Below are positions 35,691 to 45,621 of a stretch of DNA of 64,000 bases, piece after piece. The notes under the pieces were generated by a model, which saw only the letters and a list, made by a program, of their open reading frames with translations, ran no database searches and was not told where the DNA came from. Location: contig CALWUU010000036.1 of assembly GCA_944384835.1 (NCBI GenBank), positions 40,398-104,397 of the forward strand, read 5' to 3'. Each line of letters begins with the position of its first letter. Position 1 is the first letter of the stretch. The translations under genes and the position numbers were made by a program. Source of the stretch: an uncultured Clostridia bacterium. GTDB taxonomy: Bacteria > Bacillota > Clostridia > Oscillospirales > Acutalibacteraceae.

Positions 35691-36908
35691 TTATATTTCC
35701 TCCTTTTGGTCATCTGCGTCTAACATGGTTTTGGGAGGTACTACAGTGTGAGGAGCTACTACGTAGCTGCCGCCTACCACAGTTAAGCCCCACTGTTCCA
35801 AATTCTCCATATTTTCCGGTCTTTTTCCTACTTCAGCATGATTTTTTATGATTGCTTGTTCTCCTATAATTGCGTATTGTACTGTCGCGCCTTCTTCTAT
35901 TTTTGCGCCGGGCATAACAATAGAATCGCGGACAACGGCGCCTTTTCCAATGGTAACGTCCTCAAATACAATGGAAGAGTCCAACTCTCCGTAAATATTA
36001 CAGCCTTCTGCAATCAATGCATTTTGTACATGTGCTTCATTGGAAATATAGTGGGGCGGAAGCGTGGGATTACGCGAATAAATTTTCCAGCTTTCATCGC
36101 TTAAATCCAAAGGAACTTTTGGATTAAGTAAGTCCATGTTAGATTCCCACAGACTGTCAATGGTACCTACGTCTTTCCAATAGCCTGAAAATTCATATGC
36201 CATCATTTTTTCGCCTGCACCCAGCATTGCAGGTAAAACGTCGCCGCCAAAGTCGTTGCTGGAATTAGGATTTGCCTCATCCTCAGTTAAATATTTACGC
36301 AATTTATCCCAGCTGAATACATAAATTCCCATAGATGCTTTGTTGCTTTTAGGTTGTTTTGGTTTTTCGTCAAACTCGTAAATAGTGCCGTCTTCGTATG
36401 TATTTAAAATACCAAAGCGAGACGCTTCTTCCATGGGAACTTCAATTTCCGCAATGGTACATGCTGCATGATGCTCTTTATGAAATGCTACCATTTTAGA
36501 ATAATCCATTTTATAAATATGGTCACCTGATAAAATAACAACGTAATCCGGATGATACCGTTCAATAAAATTCATATTTTGATAAATGGCATTTGCGGTT
36601 CCCTTGTACCAATCGGAACCGTCAATATGCTGATAGGGAGGAAGAACATGCACGCCGGCATCTAGACGGTCTAAGTCCCAAGGCTGTCCGCTGCCAATAT
36701 AGTCGTTTAAAATAAGCGGCTGATATTGTGTTAAAACACCTACGGTTTCAATACCGGAATTCACACAGTTAGACAGTGGAAAGTCTATAATACGGTATTT
36801 GCCGCCGTAAGGAACAGCCGGCTTGGCAAGTTTTTTGGTCAGTACTCCTAATCTGCTGCCTTGTCCGCCTGCAAGCAGCATGGCAACTACTTCTTGTTTT
36901 GGTAACAT
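35691..36908 (-). CDS. glgC: Glucose-1-phosphate adenylyltransferase GlgC
   Basis: A 405-residue catalytic subunit making ADP-glucose from ATP and glucose-1-phosphate. I choose ATG 36908, seven bases from GAGGAGGA; an ATG six bases upstream is too close to the site. The nucleotide loop [39 protein letters not shown] and [14 protein letters not shown] are complete, with a C-terminal beta-helix. Confidence 0.96.
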   Translation of the reverse strand: MLPKQEVVAMLLAGGQGSRLGVLTKKLAKPAVPYGGKYRIIDFPLSNCVNSGIETVGVLTQYQPLILNDYIGSGQPWDLDRLDAGVHVLPPYQHIDGSDWYKGTANAIYQNMNFIERYHPDYVVILSGDHIYKMDYSKMVAFHKEHHAACTIAEIEVPMEEASRFGILNTYEDGTIYEFDEKPKQPKSNKASMGIYVFSWDKLRKYLTEDEANPNSSNDFGGDVLPAMLGAGEKMMAYEFSGYWKDVGTIDSLWESNMDLLNPKVPLDLSDESWKIYSRNPTLPPHYISNEAHVQNALIAEGCNIYGELDSSIVFEDVTIGKGAVVRDSIVMPGAKIEEGATVQYAIIGEQAIIKNHAEVGKRPENMENLEQWGLTVVGGSYVVAPHTVVPPKTMLDADDQKEEI

Positions 36909-36938
36909 ATCCATTCCTCCTCGATGTATGCGTGTTTT

Positions 36939-38963
36939 TTATGGATTATTCTGTTTTTTCTTTGTTTTCTTTTCTGTTGCTTTCGTTTTTTTATCCGCTG
37001 TCTTTTTCGTAGTTTTGGTTGATTTTGCAGTTGCTTTATTTGTATTTGCAGCTTTGCTTGGTTTGCGGCGTTTACATTTTAGATAGATAACAGACATTGG
37101 AGGCAGTGTAAGTGAAACGCATTGCTCAAAGCCATGCATAGAATCGTCAATGGTTTTTATGGCATTGCCGTTTGTAATGCCGCTGCCGCCAAATGCTTCT
37201 GCGTCTGTTGAAAAGACTTCTTCATAAGTGCCTGCAAATGGCACGCCAATACAGTAATGATCTCTTTGTACAGGTACAAAGTTACATACCGCGATGATTT
37301 CATGACCGCTTTTATCAATTCTGCGGAATGCGATTACACTTTGTTCATTGTCATCGTGGGCAATCCAGGAAAAGCCTTCCCAAGAAAAATCTACTTCCCA
37401 TAAAGAAGGTGTATTCAAATAGAAGTGATTTAATGATTGGAAAAAATGTTTTGCCTTTTGGTGAAACGGATACTCCAGTAAAAGCCAATCCAGTTCCTGT
37501 TCATAGTTCCATTCGATAAATTGACAAAATTCTGTGCCCATAAATATGAGTTTTTTACCGGGATGTGCCATCATATATCCCATAAAGGCGCGGATTCCCG
37601 CCAGTTTTTGGTCATTGTCTCCAGGCATTTTATTGATAAGGGAACATTTGCCGTGAACTACTTCATCGTGAGAAATAGGTAAAATAAAGTTTTCTGAGAA
37701 AGCGTAAAAGAAGGAAAACGTCAGTTTGTCGTGACTGCCTTTTCTGAACAATGGGTCAAGGCTCATATAACTGAGCATATCGTTCATCCAACCCATATTC
37801 CATTTGTAATTAAAACCGAGTCCGCCGCAGTATGTAGGTTTTGACACCATTGGCCAAGATGTGGATTCTTCTGCTATCATCATAACGGTTGGGAAGAGTT
37901 CAAACACCACTTCGTTTAACTTTTGTAAAAATGCAACTGCTTCCAAGTTTTCTTTTCCGCCAAATTTATTTGGGACCCATTGTCCGTCCTCGCGGCTGTA
38001 ATCCAAATAAAGCATGGAGGCAACCGCATCTGCACGAAAACCGTCAATATGAAATTCTTTCAGCCAGAATACAGCGCTGGAAATCAGAAAGTTTATTACC
38101 TCTGTTTTTCCATAGTCAAACACCAAAGTACCCCAATCACTGTGCTCTCCTTTTCTGGGATCGGCATATTCATAGCAGGCGGTACCGTCAAAACGGGCAA
38201 GTCCGCTTTCATCCTTTGGAAAATGGGCTGGGACCCAATCCATAATCACGCCAATTCCTGCCTGGTGGCACCTGTCTACAAATTTCATAAAGTCTTTTGG
38301 TTCCCCGTAGCGGGAAGTAGGCGCGAAATATCCGGTTACTTGGTATCCCCAAGAACCGTCATAGGGGTATTCCGTAATAGGCATTAGTTCGATGTGCGTA
38401 TAGCCCATTTCTTTTACGTATGGAATTAACTCGTCCGCAATTTTCTCATAGGAAAATACATGTCCGTCTTGATAGCGTTTCCATGAACCCAAGTGTATTT
38501 CATAGATATTTACAGGCTGTTCATAGTGAGGGTGTTTTTCCTTCTCCTCGTACCAGGCGGCATCCTTCCATTGATATCCGGAAAGATCGTAGTATTTGGA
38601 GGCTGTTCCCGGTCTTGTTTCAAAATGGTGTGCGTAAGGATCGCTTTTATAAATACAATTGCCGTTTTCATCTTTGATTAAAAATTTATAGATTTCAAAC
38701 TGAGTAAATACAAAAGGAAGTGTACATTCCCATACGCCGTCACTGATTTTTTCCATAGGATGCGCAGAAGGATTCCACTGATTGAAATCTCCCACAATAG
38801 AAACACAAACCGCATTTGGAGCCCAAACACGGCATACCATACCGTCAGCGCCGTCTGTTATAGTTTTATGTACCCCTAAGAATTCATATGCATATGGATG
38901 AATTCCATGATGAAATAGCTGTAACGGGATTTGATTTTTTTCTTGATTGTTGATATTTTTCAC
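36939..38963 (-). CDS. glgB: 1,4-alpha-glucan branching enzyme with Lys/Thr-rich tail
   Basis: A 674-residue GH13 enzyme that forms alpha-1,6 branches. Starts at GTG 38963 behind AAAGGGAG. CBM48 at the N-terminus (WAPNAVCVSIVGDFNQW), catalytic GFRADAV nucleophile Asp, AEEST acid/base Glu and PISHDEVVHG are all present. After the C-terminal beta domain (VIYLKCKRR) comes a tail of about 45 residues made almost only of Lys, Thr, Ala and Asn, absent from ordinary GlgB. First gene of the glycogen operon. Confidence 0.95.
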   Translation of the reverse strand: MKNINNQEKNQIPLQLFHHGIHPYAYEFLGVHKTITDGADGMVCRVWAPNAVCVSIVGDFNQWNPSAHPMEKISDGVWECTLPFVFTQFEIYKFLIKDENGNCIYKSDPYAHHFETRPGTASKYYDLSGYQWKDAAWYEEKEKHPHYEQPVNIYEIHLGSWKRYQDGHVFSYEKIADELIPYVKEMGYTHIELMPITEYPYDGSWGYQVTGYFAPTSRYGEPKDFMKFVDRCHQAGIGVIMDWVPAHFPKDESGLARFDGTACYEYADPRKGEHSDWGTLVFDYGKTEVINFLISSAVFWLKEFHIDGFRADAVASMLYLDYSREDGQWVPNKFGGKENLEAVAFLQKLNEVVFELFPTVMMIAEESTSWPMVSKPTYCGGLGFNYKWNMGWMNDMLSYMSLDPLFRKGSHDKLTFSFFYAFSENFILPISHDEVVHGKCSLINKMPGDNDQKLAGIRAFMGYMMAHPGKKLIFMGTEFCQFIEWNYEQELDWLLLEYPFHQKAKHFFQSLNHFYLNTPSLWEVDFSWEGFSWIAHDDNEQSVIAFRRIDKSGHEIIAVCNFVPVQRDHYCIGVPFAGTYEEVFSTDAEAFGGSGITNGNAIKTIDDSMHGFEQCVSLTLPPMSVIYLKCKRRKPSKAANTNKATAKSTKTTKKTADKKTKATEKKTKKKQNNP

Positions 38964-39004
38964 AATAGTAAACTCCCTTTCGCATCCTATATTCGTTTAA
39001 TTTA

Positions 39005-39032
39005 ATGATAGCATAAATTTTGGAAAATTCAA
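39005..39032 (-). promoter_or_regulatory. Candidate promoter of the glg operon
   Basis: On the minus strand: TTGAAT (39027-39032), 16 bases, TATCAT (39005-39010), about 42 bases ahead of the glgB GTG. Confidence 0.5.
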
Positions 39033-39109
39033 GGATTTTGGTGCTATTATCCTAAAAATTATTTTTCATATTCCATAATGTTAAGAAAATATGCACAAAA
39101 ATATGCAGT

Positions 39110-39137
39110 TTGTATTGTTCTATTACACTTTTATAAT
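39110..39137 (+). promoter_or_regulatory. Candidate promoter of the AGCS symporter
   Basis: TTGTAT (39110-39115), 16 bases, TATAAT (39132-39137). The -10 is perfect, the -35 weak. Confidence 0.4.
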
Positions 39138-39300
39138 CATAAGCAGGTAAGTTGAAATTATAGCATAGGAGCTATGTTGAGATTTGTAACTTTCATAGAG
39201 AATATTTCAGAGTCTTTTATTTGTTTTTCATTCTGTACATGAAATTTCTATTGCCCGAATACAATCTTATAAAGAGTGTGAGAGAAAGGAGGCTGTATAT

Positions 39301-40674
39301 TTGTTACAAATGATAGAAAGGGTGAACCACTTCATACAACCTATTTTATGGGGCTGGCCTATATTAATATGTATATTACTAGCAGGGATTTTATTTACAG
39401 TCAGGCTGCATTTTTTTCAATTTACAAAAATAGGTCTGTGGCTGAAAGTAACCTTTGTTGGTATATTTCGGAGAAAAAAACAAAGCAGTGATGGAATTTC
39501 CCCCTTTCAGGCACTGACAACAGCATTGGCCGGTTCCATAGGTACGGGGAATATTGTGGGCGTAGCAACTGCCCTGACGCTGGGTGGACCGGGCGCGATT
39601 TTTTGGATGTGGGTTTCAGCCTTGCTGGGTATGATGACTATATATGCGGAAACAGTGCTTGGTATGAAATACCGAAAAAAAGATAAAAACGGAAAATGGC
39701 TGGGCGGCGCAATGTATTACATAGAATACGGGTTAAAATGCAAACCACTGGCCATTATATTTGCCATTGCCTGCGTACTGGCTTCCTTTGGCATGGGGAA
39801 TATGGCGCAGGCAAATGCAATTGGCGGAGCTTTACGGGATAGCTTTGGTGTAAATACCACGGTCACAGGAGTAGTTGTAGCACTGGTTGTATTTATCATA
39901 TTAAGCGGTGGTATTCAAAGAATTGCAAAGGTAACGGAAAAAGTAGTTCCTGTTATGGCGGGTGTTTATCTAATGGCAGGTATCATTGTCATTGCTGTAC
40001 ACGGAAACATGCTTCCAAATGTATTTGGTCAAATTTTTTCCGGCGCGTTTAATTTACAAAGTGCAACAGGGGGGATCAGTGGCTCTGTTATGATGATTGC
40101 TCTGCGCAGCGGAGTATCACGGGGGATTTTTACGAATGAGGCTGGGTTGGGTTCTTCGGTGATGGCACATACGGAAGCGGATTGCAAAGAGCCGGCAGAG
40201 CAAGGTATGTGGGGTATTTTTCAGGTATTCACCGATACTATTGTCATGTGTACCATTACAGCCCTATGTATTTTATGCAGCGGGGTTATGACAACGGGCA
40301 AGGATGGCGGCGCATTGAGCACTGCGGCATTTCACACGGTATTCGGAGTATTTGGAGACGGCGTTATTTCTGTATCCATTACTTTATTTGCGTTTGCAAC
40401 CATGTTAGGATGGTCCCATTACGGGCAATGCGGACTGCGGTATTTATGCGGGGATAAATTGTTGGTACCATACCGTATTTTATTTGCTTTTTTTGCAGCA
40501 GCCAGCTGCGGTATGGATTTAACATTGGTATGGGATATTTGTGATACGTTAAATGGATTTATGGCAATACCGAATTTAGTCGCTGTTTTTTTGCTGTCAA
40601 ATCAGGTAATAAAAGAAACGGAGGAATATTTTATTAGAAGAAAAAAACATTTGCCTTTAAAACAGTTGGAGTAA
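39301..40674 (+). CDS. Alanine/glycine:cation symporter family protein (AGCS)
   Basis: A 457-residue membrane transporter with about ten segments, starting at TTG 39301 behind AAAGGAGG. The AGCS signatures ALAGSIGTGNIVGVATAL, FWMWVSALLGMMTIYAE and RGIFTNEAGLGSSVMAHT are clear. It should take up alanine, glycine or a related small amino acid with Na+. Monocistronic; bounded by a terminator shared with the convergent regulator gene. Confidence 0.92.
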   Translation: MLQMIERVNHFIQPILWGWPILICILLAGILFTVRLHFFQFTKIGLWLKVTFVGIFRRKKQSSDGISPFQALTTALAGSIGTGNIVGVATALTLGGPGAIFWMWVSALLGMMTIYAETVLGMKYRKKDKNGKWLGGAMYYIEYGLKCKPLAIIFAIACVLASFGMGNMAQANAIGGALRDSFGVNTTVTGVVVALVVFIILSGGIQRIAKVTEKVVPVMAGVYLMAGIIVIAVHGNMLPNVFGQIFSGAFNLQSATGGISGSVMMIALRSGVSRGIFTNEAGLGSSVMAHTEADCKEPAEQGMWGIFQVFTDTIVMCTITALCILCSGVMTTGKDGGALSTAAFHTVFGVFGDGVISVSITLFAFATMLGWSHYGQCGLRYLCGDKLLVPYRILFAFFAAASCGMDLTLVWDICDTLNGFMAIPNLVAVFLLSNQVIKETEEYFIRRKKHLPLKQLE

Positions 40675-40695
40675 TCATACGAATATTTGCAAATA

Positions 40696-40729
40696 AAAAG
40701 GACACTTGTTATAATACAAGTGTCCTTTT
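40696..40729. terminator. Bidirectional terminator between symporter and XRE regulator
   Basis: A 14-bp perfect stem (40696-40709 with 40716-40729), loop TATAAT, with U runs on both strands; it overlaps the stop codon of the minus-strand regulator. Confidence 0.88.
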
Positions 40730-41429
40730 AGCTATCATGCTTTTTCCTGATTCCCATTTTCTGTTCTACATTTTGAATCAGATTGAATAGGGAAGCTGCA
40801 AAAGAAGGATATTTTTTTGTAATGGATTCGGGAGATAAATTTGGGGTTTTCTCTTTTTCCAGCGGCTTCAAATCTTCTACGGCTTCTCCGCTGATAAGAC
40901 AAGCTGCGTTTGCTTCGGATAGTTCCATAGAAGCGTTGGCAAGACCAAAATGTCTTTTGTAAGACGCGGCAAACAGTCCCTGAGGATTTTTAGGATTGGC
41001 AGAATACAGCAAACGAAAGACTTTATAGATGCTGGCAGATAAAAAGGAAGAGACTTCTTCGGTCAGTGCATTGTTATTGCATTCTTGTAAAATACCGTAG
41101 ATGATATGAACGGAATTCATAACCAATTTTTTATTTAAGGTGGCAATAATTCCTGTTTTGTGCTTTCCTTTTGATTCCGTATCTTCCGGTAAATCATCTA
41201 TTGTGATGGTGGCACCCGAACGGTTCGGAGATCTTCCCAACAAGTAATCGCAGGATACGTTATAAAAGTTTGCAATTTTTACTACAAATTCCAAGCCACA
41301 TTCACGGATTCCCTTTTCATAATGCGATAACAGCGCTTGAGAAACTTGTAGTTCCTCTGCAGCCTTTTTTTGGCTCAGACCGCGTTCTTTTCTCAGCAGA
41401 GTGATAATTCGTGGGAATGCGTCGTTCAC
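40728..41429 (-). CDS. XRE family transcriptional regulator
   Basis: A 233-residue protein. I choose GTG 41429, seven bases behind AAGGGAGG; an in-frame ATG at 41447 lies upstream of that site. The Cro/C1-type helix-turn-helix spans about residues 5-60 (LRKERGLSQKKAAEELQVSQ, then ALLSHYEKGIRECGLE, and YLLGRSPNRS at its end). The C-terminal 150 residues are helical with no family I recognise. It is divergent from the histidine phosphatase gene; the shared gap holds AGTTTTGAAAACT (about 41457-41470) and two TGTAAAG repeats (41482-41488 and 41510-41516) as possible operators. Confidence 0.85.
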   Translation of the reverse strand: MNDAFPRIITLLRKERGLSQKKAAEELQVSQALLSHYEKGIRECGLEFVVKIANFYNVSCDYLLGRSPNRSGATITIDDLPEDTESKGKHKTGIIATLNKKLVMNSVHIIYGILQECNNNALTEEVSSFLSASIYKVFRLLYSANPKNPQGLFAASYKRHFGLANASMELSEANAACLISGEAVEDLKPLEKEKTPNLSPESITKKYPSFAASLFNLIQNVEQKMGIRKKHDS

Positions 41430-41556
41430 ATAGGTACCTCCCTTCATCTGATATCATAGTTTTGAAAACTACTTAACAATATGTAAAGTATACAATAAAT
41501 ATAACGCTTTGTAAAGACACTATATATCGTGTTTTAAGCAAAAAGGAGCAAAATAT

Positions 41557-42261
41557 ATGAAGTCTTATACCATACATTTGATTCGTCACGGTATTTCTCA
41601 GGGAAATTTACTCGGTCAGTATATTGGCGTGACAGATTCCCCTTTATCCAAAGAAGGAAAAGAACAATTAAAACAGTTGGCAGAGCAAAATAGTTATCCA
41701 TATGCGCAAGCTTACTATACAAGTCCGTTAAGCCGCTGTGTGGATAGTTTGAAACTGATTTATCCCAATGCAGAACCAATCGTGATTGAAGGCTTTAAAG
41801 AGTGTAATTTTGGAAAATGGGAAGGAAAATCCGCAAAAGATTTGGAACATGACCCTGATTTTATCAAATGGATGGAAAGCGGTTCCGCCATGTCTCCTCC
41901 CGGAGGGGAAGATGGAGGGCGTTTTATGCAGCGTGTCTGTATGGAGTTTGAAACGTTTGTGGAACGTATGATGCGAACCGGAGAGACATCCGCTGTATTA
42001 ATGGTACATGGCGGGACCATTATGTCTATTTTATCTGCCTACGGATTGCCGAGAGCTCCGTTTTATGACTGGATGGTAGAACCAGGTCATGGATATTCTC
42101 TGCGTATTACGCCGGGCCTTTGGATGCGCTCTATGGTAGCGGAAGTATACGATACCATTCCGTCCGGAGAACAGCAGAAAAACAGGGAGCATACAGTCAT
42201 AGATTATGCAAGAGAAGCGGCAAACCGTGCGTTTGGAGAGAAAGCCAAAACAGAAGCGTAA
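41557..42261 (+). CDS. Histidine phosphatase (phosphoglycerate mutase-like) family protein
   Basis: A 234-residue enzyme with the catalytic LIRHGISQGN motif at residues 8-17, the second arginine in YTSPLSRCVDSL, Glu in FKECNFGKWEG, and the second histidine in MVHGGTI. It fits small-molecule phosphatases of the cofactor-dependent mutase superfamily (CobC/PhoE type); substrate unknown. ATG 41557 follows AAAAGGAGC. The C-terminus is Ala/Lys/Glu-rich. A stem at 42244-42275 overlaps its stop. Confidence 0.9.
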   Translation: MKSYTIHLIRHGISQGNLLGQYIGVTDSPLSKEGKEQLKQLAEQNSYPYAQAYYTSPLSRCVDSLKLIYPNAEPIVIEGFKECNFGKWEGKSAKDLEHDPDFIKWMESGSAMSPPGGEDGGRFMQRVCMEFETFVERMMRTGETSAVLMVHGGTIMSILSAYGLPRAPFYDWMVEPGHGYSLRITPGLWMRSMVAEVYDTIPSGEQQKNREHTVIDYAREAANRAFGEKAKTEA

Positions 42262-42275
42262 TCTTCTGTTTTGGC
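42244..42275 (+). terminator. Hairpin over the histidine phosphatase stop codon
   Basis: A 13-bp perfect stem GCCAAAACAGAAG/CTTCTGTTTTGGC (42244-42256 with 42263-42275) with the TAA stop in or next to the loop. It lacks a downstream T run, so termination may be inefficient. Confidence 0.55.
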
Positions 42276-42366
42276 GATAAAGCAGCCGACAAACCGTATA
42301 GAACTATATTGCTTTATAGCCTCTGCTGCTGTTTTATGTTAATGGAAAAACAAATACTTTTTACTC

Positions 42367-42396
42367 TTGACAAATCATATCCATTATGCGTATAAT
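42367..42396 (+). promoter_or_regulatory. Sigma-A promoter of the leuA T-box leader
   Basis: TTGACA (42367-42372), 18-base spacer, TATAAT (42391-42396): perfect hexamers. Confidence 0.85.
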
Positions 42397-42439
42397 AATT
42401 TTACAAGTAAATTTATCTGTAGTTTTTCAGATACCCATA

Positions 42440-42713
42440 AAGACATTGAAGGGAATAAGATAGTAGGGACAGAATTTCAGAGAGCTGCCGGATGGTGCGA
42501 GGCGGTACTGAACCTACTATGTATAGCTCATCCCGGAGTCGCCGGCCTGATGATGTGTTTCATAGGGACGGACGTAAGGCTGCGTTATAAGCCGAATCTT
42601 GTTAGAGATGGTGAGGGTTTACTGCGTAAGCGTAAACTGAATTTGGGTGGTACCGCGAATTTGTATATTCGCCCCGAACAGCGTATGTTTGTACGGCTGT
42701 TCGGGGCTTTTTG
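42440..42713 (+). promoter_or_regulatory. Leucine T-box riboswitch (leader of leuA)
   Basis: A full T-box leader. The antiterminator motif TGGGTGGTACCGCG is at 42644-42657; in its bulge UGGU pairs with an ACCA tRNA end, as tRNA-Leu has. Stem I contains the AGTAGGGACAG and CAGAGAG..GGATGGTG elements, and the specifier lies before ATCCCGGAGT: CTC at 42527-42529, a leucine codon. The competing terminator is GCCCCGAACAGC/GCTGTTCGGGGC (42671-42682 with 42696-42707) plus TTTTT. Uncharged tRNA-Leu should therefore switch on leuA-leuB. Confidence 0.93.
42671..42713 (+). terminator. T-box terminator of leuA
   Basis: The 12-bp GC-rich stem with a T tail is the default-off structure of the leucine T-box. 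Confidence 0.9.
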
Positions 42714-42753
42714 TTTATTAAAAATTATCATTGATTTAAAGGAGAGAATCATC

Positions 42754-44436
42754 ATGAAAAAAGGGTTTGAAAAATATATTCCGTTTGAACCAGTAAAATT
42801 GCCGGATCGTACATGGCCTGACAAAGTCATTGAGAAAGCGCCAATCTGGTGCAGCGTTGACTTGCGCGACGGTAACCAGGCGCTTGTCAATCCAATGAAC
42901 TTGGAAGAAAAACTGCTCTTTTTTCAAACTTTGGTTGACATTGGTTTTAAAGAAATTGAGGTAGGTTTTCCGTCTGCTTCCGAAACAGAATATGAAATTT
43001 TACGTGCGCTGATTGACCGCAATTTAATTCCGGACGACGTAACCATTCAAGTATTGGTGCAGGCAAGACCGCATTTAATTACAAAAACCTTTGAAGCCAT
43101 CAGCGGCGCGAAAAATGTAATTGTACATTTTTATAATTCTACTTCTACCCTCCAGCGTAAAGTAGTATTCCATACGGATATGCAGGGTGTGATTGACATT
43201 GCGGTGGAAGGCGCCAAATTAATTAAAGAATTGACCCAGCAGGAAGTTGCAAAAACAGGAGCAAATATTCGTTTTGAATATTCTCCCGAAAGCTTTTCGG
43301 GAACCGAAATGGACAATGCTGTGTTAATCTGTGACAAGGTATTGGAGACTTTGGGGGCAACTCCTGAACACAAAGTCATTTTGAATCTTCCCAATACCGT
43401 TGAAGGTATGATGCCAAATCAGCATGCAGACCAGATTGAGTACTTCTGCCGCCATTTAAAAGGAAGAGACAGCGCCATTATCAGTTTGCATCCGCATAAC
43501 GACAGGGGCACTGCAACAGCCGCAACAGAGTTGGGTATTTTGGCAGGCGCAGACCGTGTGGAAGGTACTTTGTTCGGCAATGGAGAACGTACTGGCAACG
43601 CAGATATTATGAATGTTGCTATGAACATGTATACGCAGGGTATTGATCCAAAACTAGACTTCTCAGAGATGAACAAAATCAAAGAAGTATATGAGCAATG
43701 TACTGAAATGAAAGTCCATGAACGTCATCCGTATGCAGGCGAATTGGTATTTACTGCTTTTTCAGGCTCTCACCAAGACGCGATTAATAAAGGCGTTGAA
43801 TATATGAAACAGCATAACTCAGAGTATTGGGAAGTACCATACTTACCGATTGATCCTGCAGACTTAGGCAGACAATACGAACCGATTATCCGTATTAACA
43901 GCCAGTCGGGTAAAGGCGGCGCTGCTTTTATCATGCAGCAGATTTTTGGTTATCAAATGCCAAAAGCCATGCATCCTGAGTTTGGCAAAATTGTGAAAGC
44001 GGCGTGCGACAAAGCCGGAAGGGAAATTTTGCCTAAAGAAATTTTTGCGTTATTTGAAGAAGAATACTTAAATGTTCATAAACCTTATAACTTGAAAAGC
44101 TATAAAATTTATGAAGAAAATGACGTGGAAAATGAAACGGTGGTTCATTTTGAAGGAAATCTGCGCTTTGAACATATGGACCATGTGATTTCAGGCGTAG
44201 GCAACGGTCCGATTGATGCGTTCTTTAACGCACTGAAAACAGTTGGTATTACAGATTATAAATTTGTATCTTACAGTGAACATGCTGTTTCTGAAGGTGC
44301 AAATTCAAAAGCCATTTCCTATATTCAGTTGGAATGTCCCAATGGAACCACCATTTTTGGTGTTGGTTTGGACAGCAATATCAGTTTGGCTTCTATCAAA
44401 GGCATCATTTGTGCCATTAACCGTGCTCAAAAATAA
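42754..44436 (+). CDS. leuA: 2-isopropylmalate synthase
   Basis: A 560-residue enzyme condensing acetyl-CoA with 2-ketoisovalerate, first step of leucine synthesis. ATG 42754 follows AAAGGAGAG; longer open frames upstream run through the T-box and are not coding. Catalytic DLRDGNQAL, ISLHPHNDRGTATAATELG, VEGTLFGNGERTGNAD and a C-terminal LeuA dimer/regulatory domain (about 440-560) are visible. Length fits the long LeuA type. leuB follows after 40 bases. Confidence 0.96.
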   Translation: MKKGFEKYIPFEPVKLPDRTWPDKVIEKAPIWCSVDLRDGNQALVNPMNLEEKLLFFQTLVDIGFKEIEVGFPSASETEYEILRALIDRNLIPDDVTIQVLVQARPHLITKTFEAISGAKNVIVHFYNSTSTLQRKVVFHTDMQGVIDIAVEGAKLIKELTQQEVAKTGANIRFEYSPESFSGTEMDNAVLICDKVLETLGATPEHKVILNLPNTVEGMMPNQHADQIEYFCRHLKGRDSAIISLHPHNDRGTATAATELGILAGADRVEGTLFGNGERTGNADIMNVAMNMYTQGIDPKLDFSEMNKIKEVYEQCTEMKVHERHPYAGELVFTAFSGSHQDAINKGVEYMKQHNSEYWEVPYLPIDPADLGRQYEPIIRINSQSGKGGAAFIMQQIFGYQMPKAMHPEFGKIVKAACDKAGREILPKEIFALFEEEYLNVHKPYNLKSYKIYEENDVENETVVHFEGNLRFEHMDHVISGVGNGPIDAFFNALKTVGITDYKFVSYSEHAVSEGANSKAISYIQLECPNGTTIFGVGLDSNISLASIKGIICAINRAQK

Positions 44437-44476
44437 AACGGAGCGTTATCATTTCATATAAAAAGGAAGGTTCATC

Positions 44477-45547
44477 ATGAAAGAATATCAAATCACTGTA
44501 TTAAAAGGCGACGGTATCGGCCCGGAAATTGTAGATCAGGCAATCAAAGTACTGAATAAAACTGCTGAAAAGTTTGATTTTAAAGTGAATTATCAGGAAG
44601 AATATATTGGCGGCGCTGCTATTGATGCAACAGGTCAGCCATTGCCGCAAAAGACTGTGGATTCCTGTAAAGCGTCTGATGCTGTGATACTTGGCGCCGT
44701 AGGCGGACCGAAATGGGATTCTTTGTCAGGCAGTCAACGACCTGAAGCAGGTTTGCTGGGCATTCGCGGCGCATTGGGACTATATGCAAATTTACGTCCC
44801 GCTGTTATTTTTGAACCGCTGCGTGATGCTTCTCCTTTAAAAGAGGAAATCATTGGCGATGCATTGGACATCATGGTGGTACGTGAATTAACAGGCGGTA
44901 TTTACTTTGGTCAGCGCGGCCGCGATACCGTTGACGGTGTAGAATCTGCGTTTGATACGGAACGTTATTCCGTAAAAGAGGTAGAACGTATTGCGCGTAT
45001 CGGCTTTGAAATGGCACAAAAGAGAAACAAACGTCTATGCAGTGTAGATAAAGCCAATGTATTGGAATCTTCCCGTCTGTGGAGAGAAACCGTTACTAAA
45101 ATAGCAAAAGAATACCCTGATGTTACTCTAGACTATATGTATGTAGACAACTGTGCTATGCAGCTGGTGCGTAACCCAAAACAATTTGATGTCATTTTGA
45201 CTTCCAATATTTTTGGTGATATTCTTTCGGATGAAGCTTCTATGATCAGCGGTTCTATTGGTATGCTGGCATCTGCAAGTCTTGGTGAAAATCAATTTGG
45301 TTTATACGAACCAATTCATGGCAGCGCTCCTGATATTGCAGGAACAGGAAAAGCGAATCCGCTTGCTACTATTTTGTCTGTTTCTATGATGCTCAAATAT
45401 ACATTGAATCAGCCACAAGCGGCACAAGCAATTGAAGACGCTGTATCCAAAGCGTTAACGATGGCACGTACTCCTGATATTCATACAGAAGGTATGAAAT
45501 TGGTAAATTGTTCTGAAATGGGTGACCTTGTCTGCCAACTGCTTTAA
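44477..45547 (+). CDS. leuB: 3-isopropylmalate dehydrogenase
   Basis: A 356-residue NAD-dependent enzyme oxidising and decarboxylating 3-isopropylmalate. [53 protein letters not shown] and [15 protein letters not shown] are the standard motifs. ATG 44477 follows AAAGGAAGG. leuC and leuD, which supply its substrate, are not in the window. Confidence 0.96.
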   Translation: MKEYQITVLKGDGIGPEIVDQAIKVLNKTAEKFDFKVNYQEEYIGGAAIDATGQPLPQKTVDSCKASDAVILGAVGGPKWDSLSGSQRPEAGLLGIRGALGLYANLRPAVIFEPLRDASPLKEEIIGDALDIMVVRELTGGIYFGQRGRDTVDGVESAFDTERYSVKEVERIARIGFEMAQKRNKRLCSVDKANVLESSRLWRETVTKIAKEYPDVTLDYMYVDNCAMQLVRNPKQFDVILTSNIFGDILSDEASMISGSIGMLASASLGENQFGLYEPIHGSAPDIAGTGKANPLATILSVSMMLKYTLNQPQAAQAIEDAVSKALTMARTPDIHTEGMKLVNCSEMGDLVCQLL

Positions 45548-45564
45548 TGTTATGATATTCATCA

Positions 45565-45600
45565 AGAAAAGCTCCAACCGACTATTGGAGCTTTTCTCTG
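45565..45600 (+). terminator. Intrinsic terminator after leuB
   Basis: A 13-bp perfect stem (45565-45577 with 45585-45597), T-rich on the 3' side. It separates leuAB from azlCD. Confidence 0.85.
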
Positions 45601-45621
45601 TGCTTGAGAGTGGGGGTATTG

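Larger units (their letters stand above)
38964..39300. other. Divergent intergenic region glgB / AGCS symporter
   Basis: 337 bases with no gene. It carries the candidate promoters for both directions (39005-39032 minus; 39110-39137 plus) and ends with AAAGGAGG ahead of the symporter. A short inverted repeat (ATAGCataggaGCTAT, near 39160-39175) is the only other structure seen. Confidence 0.6.

Noticed and set aside
42244..42275. Considered as an attenuator for the leucine genes
   Set aside because: The leuA promoter lies downstream of this stem, so it can only affect the histidine phosphatase transcript.
42367..42753. N-terminal extension of leuA by 129 codons
   Set aside because: It runs through the promoter, T-box specifier, antiterminator and terminator; the real start is ATG 42754 with AAAGGAGAG.
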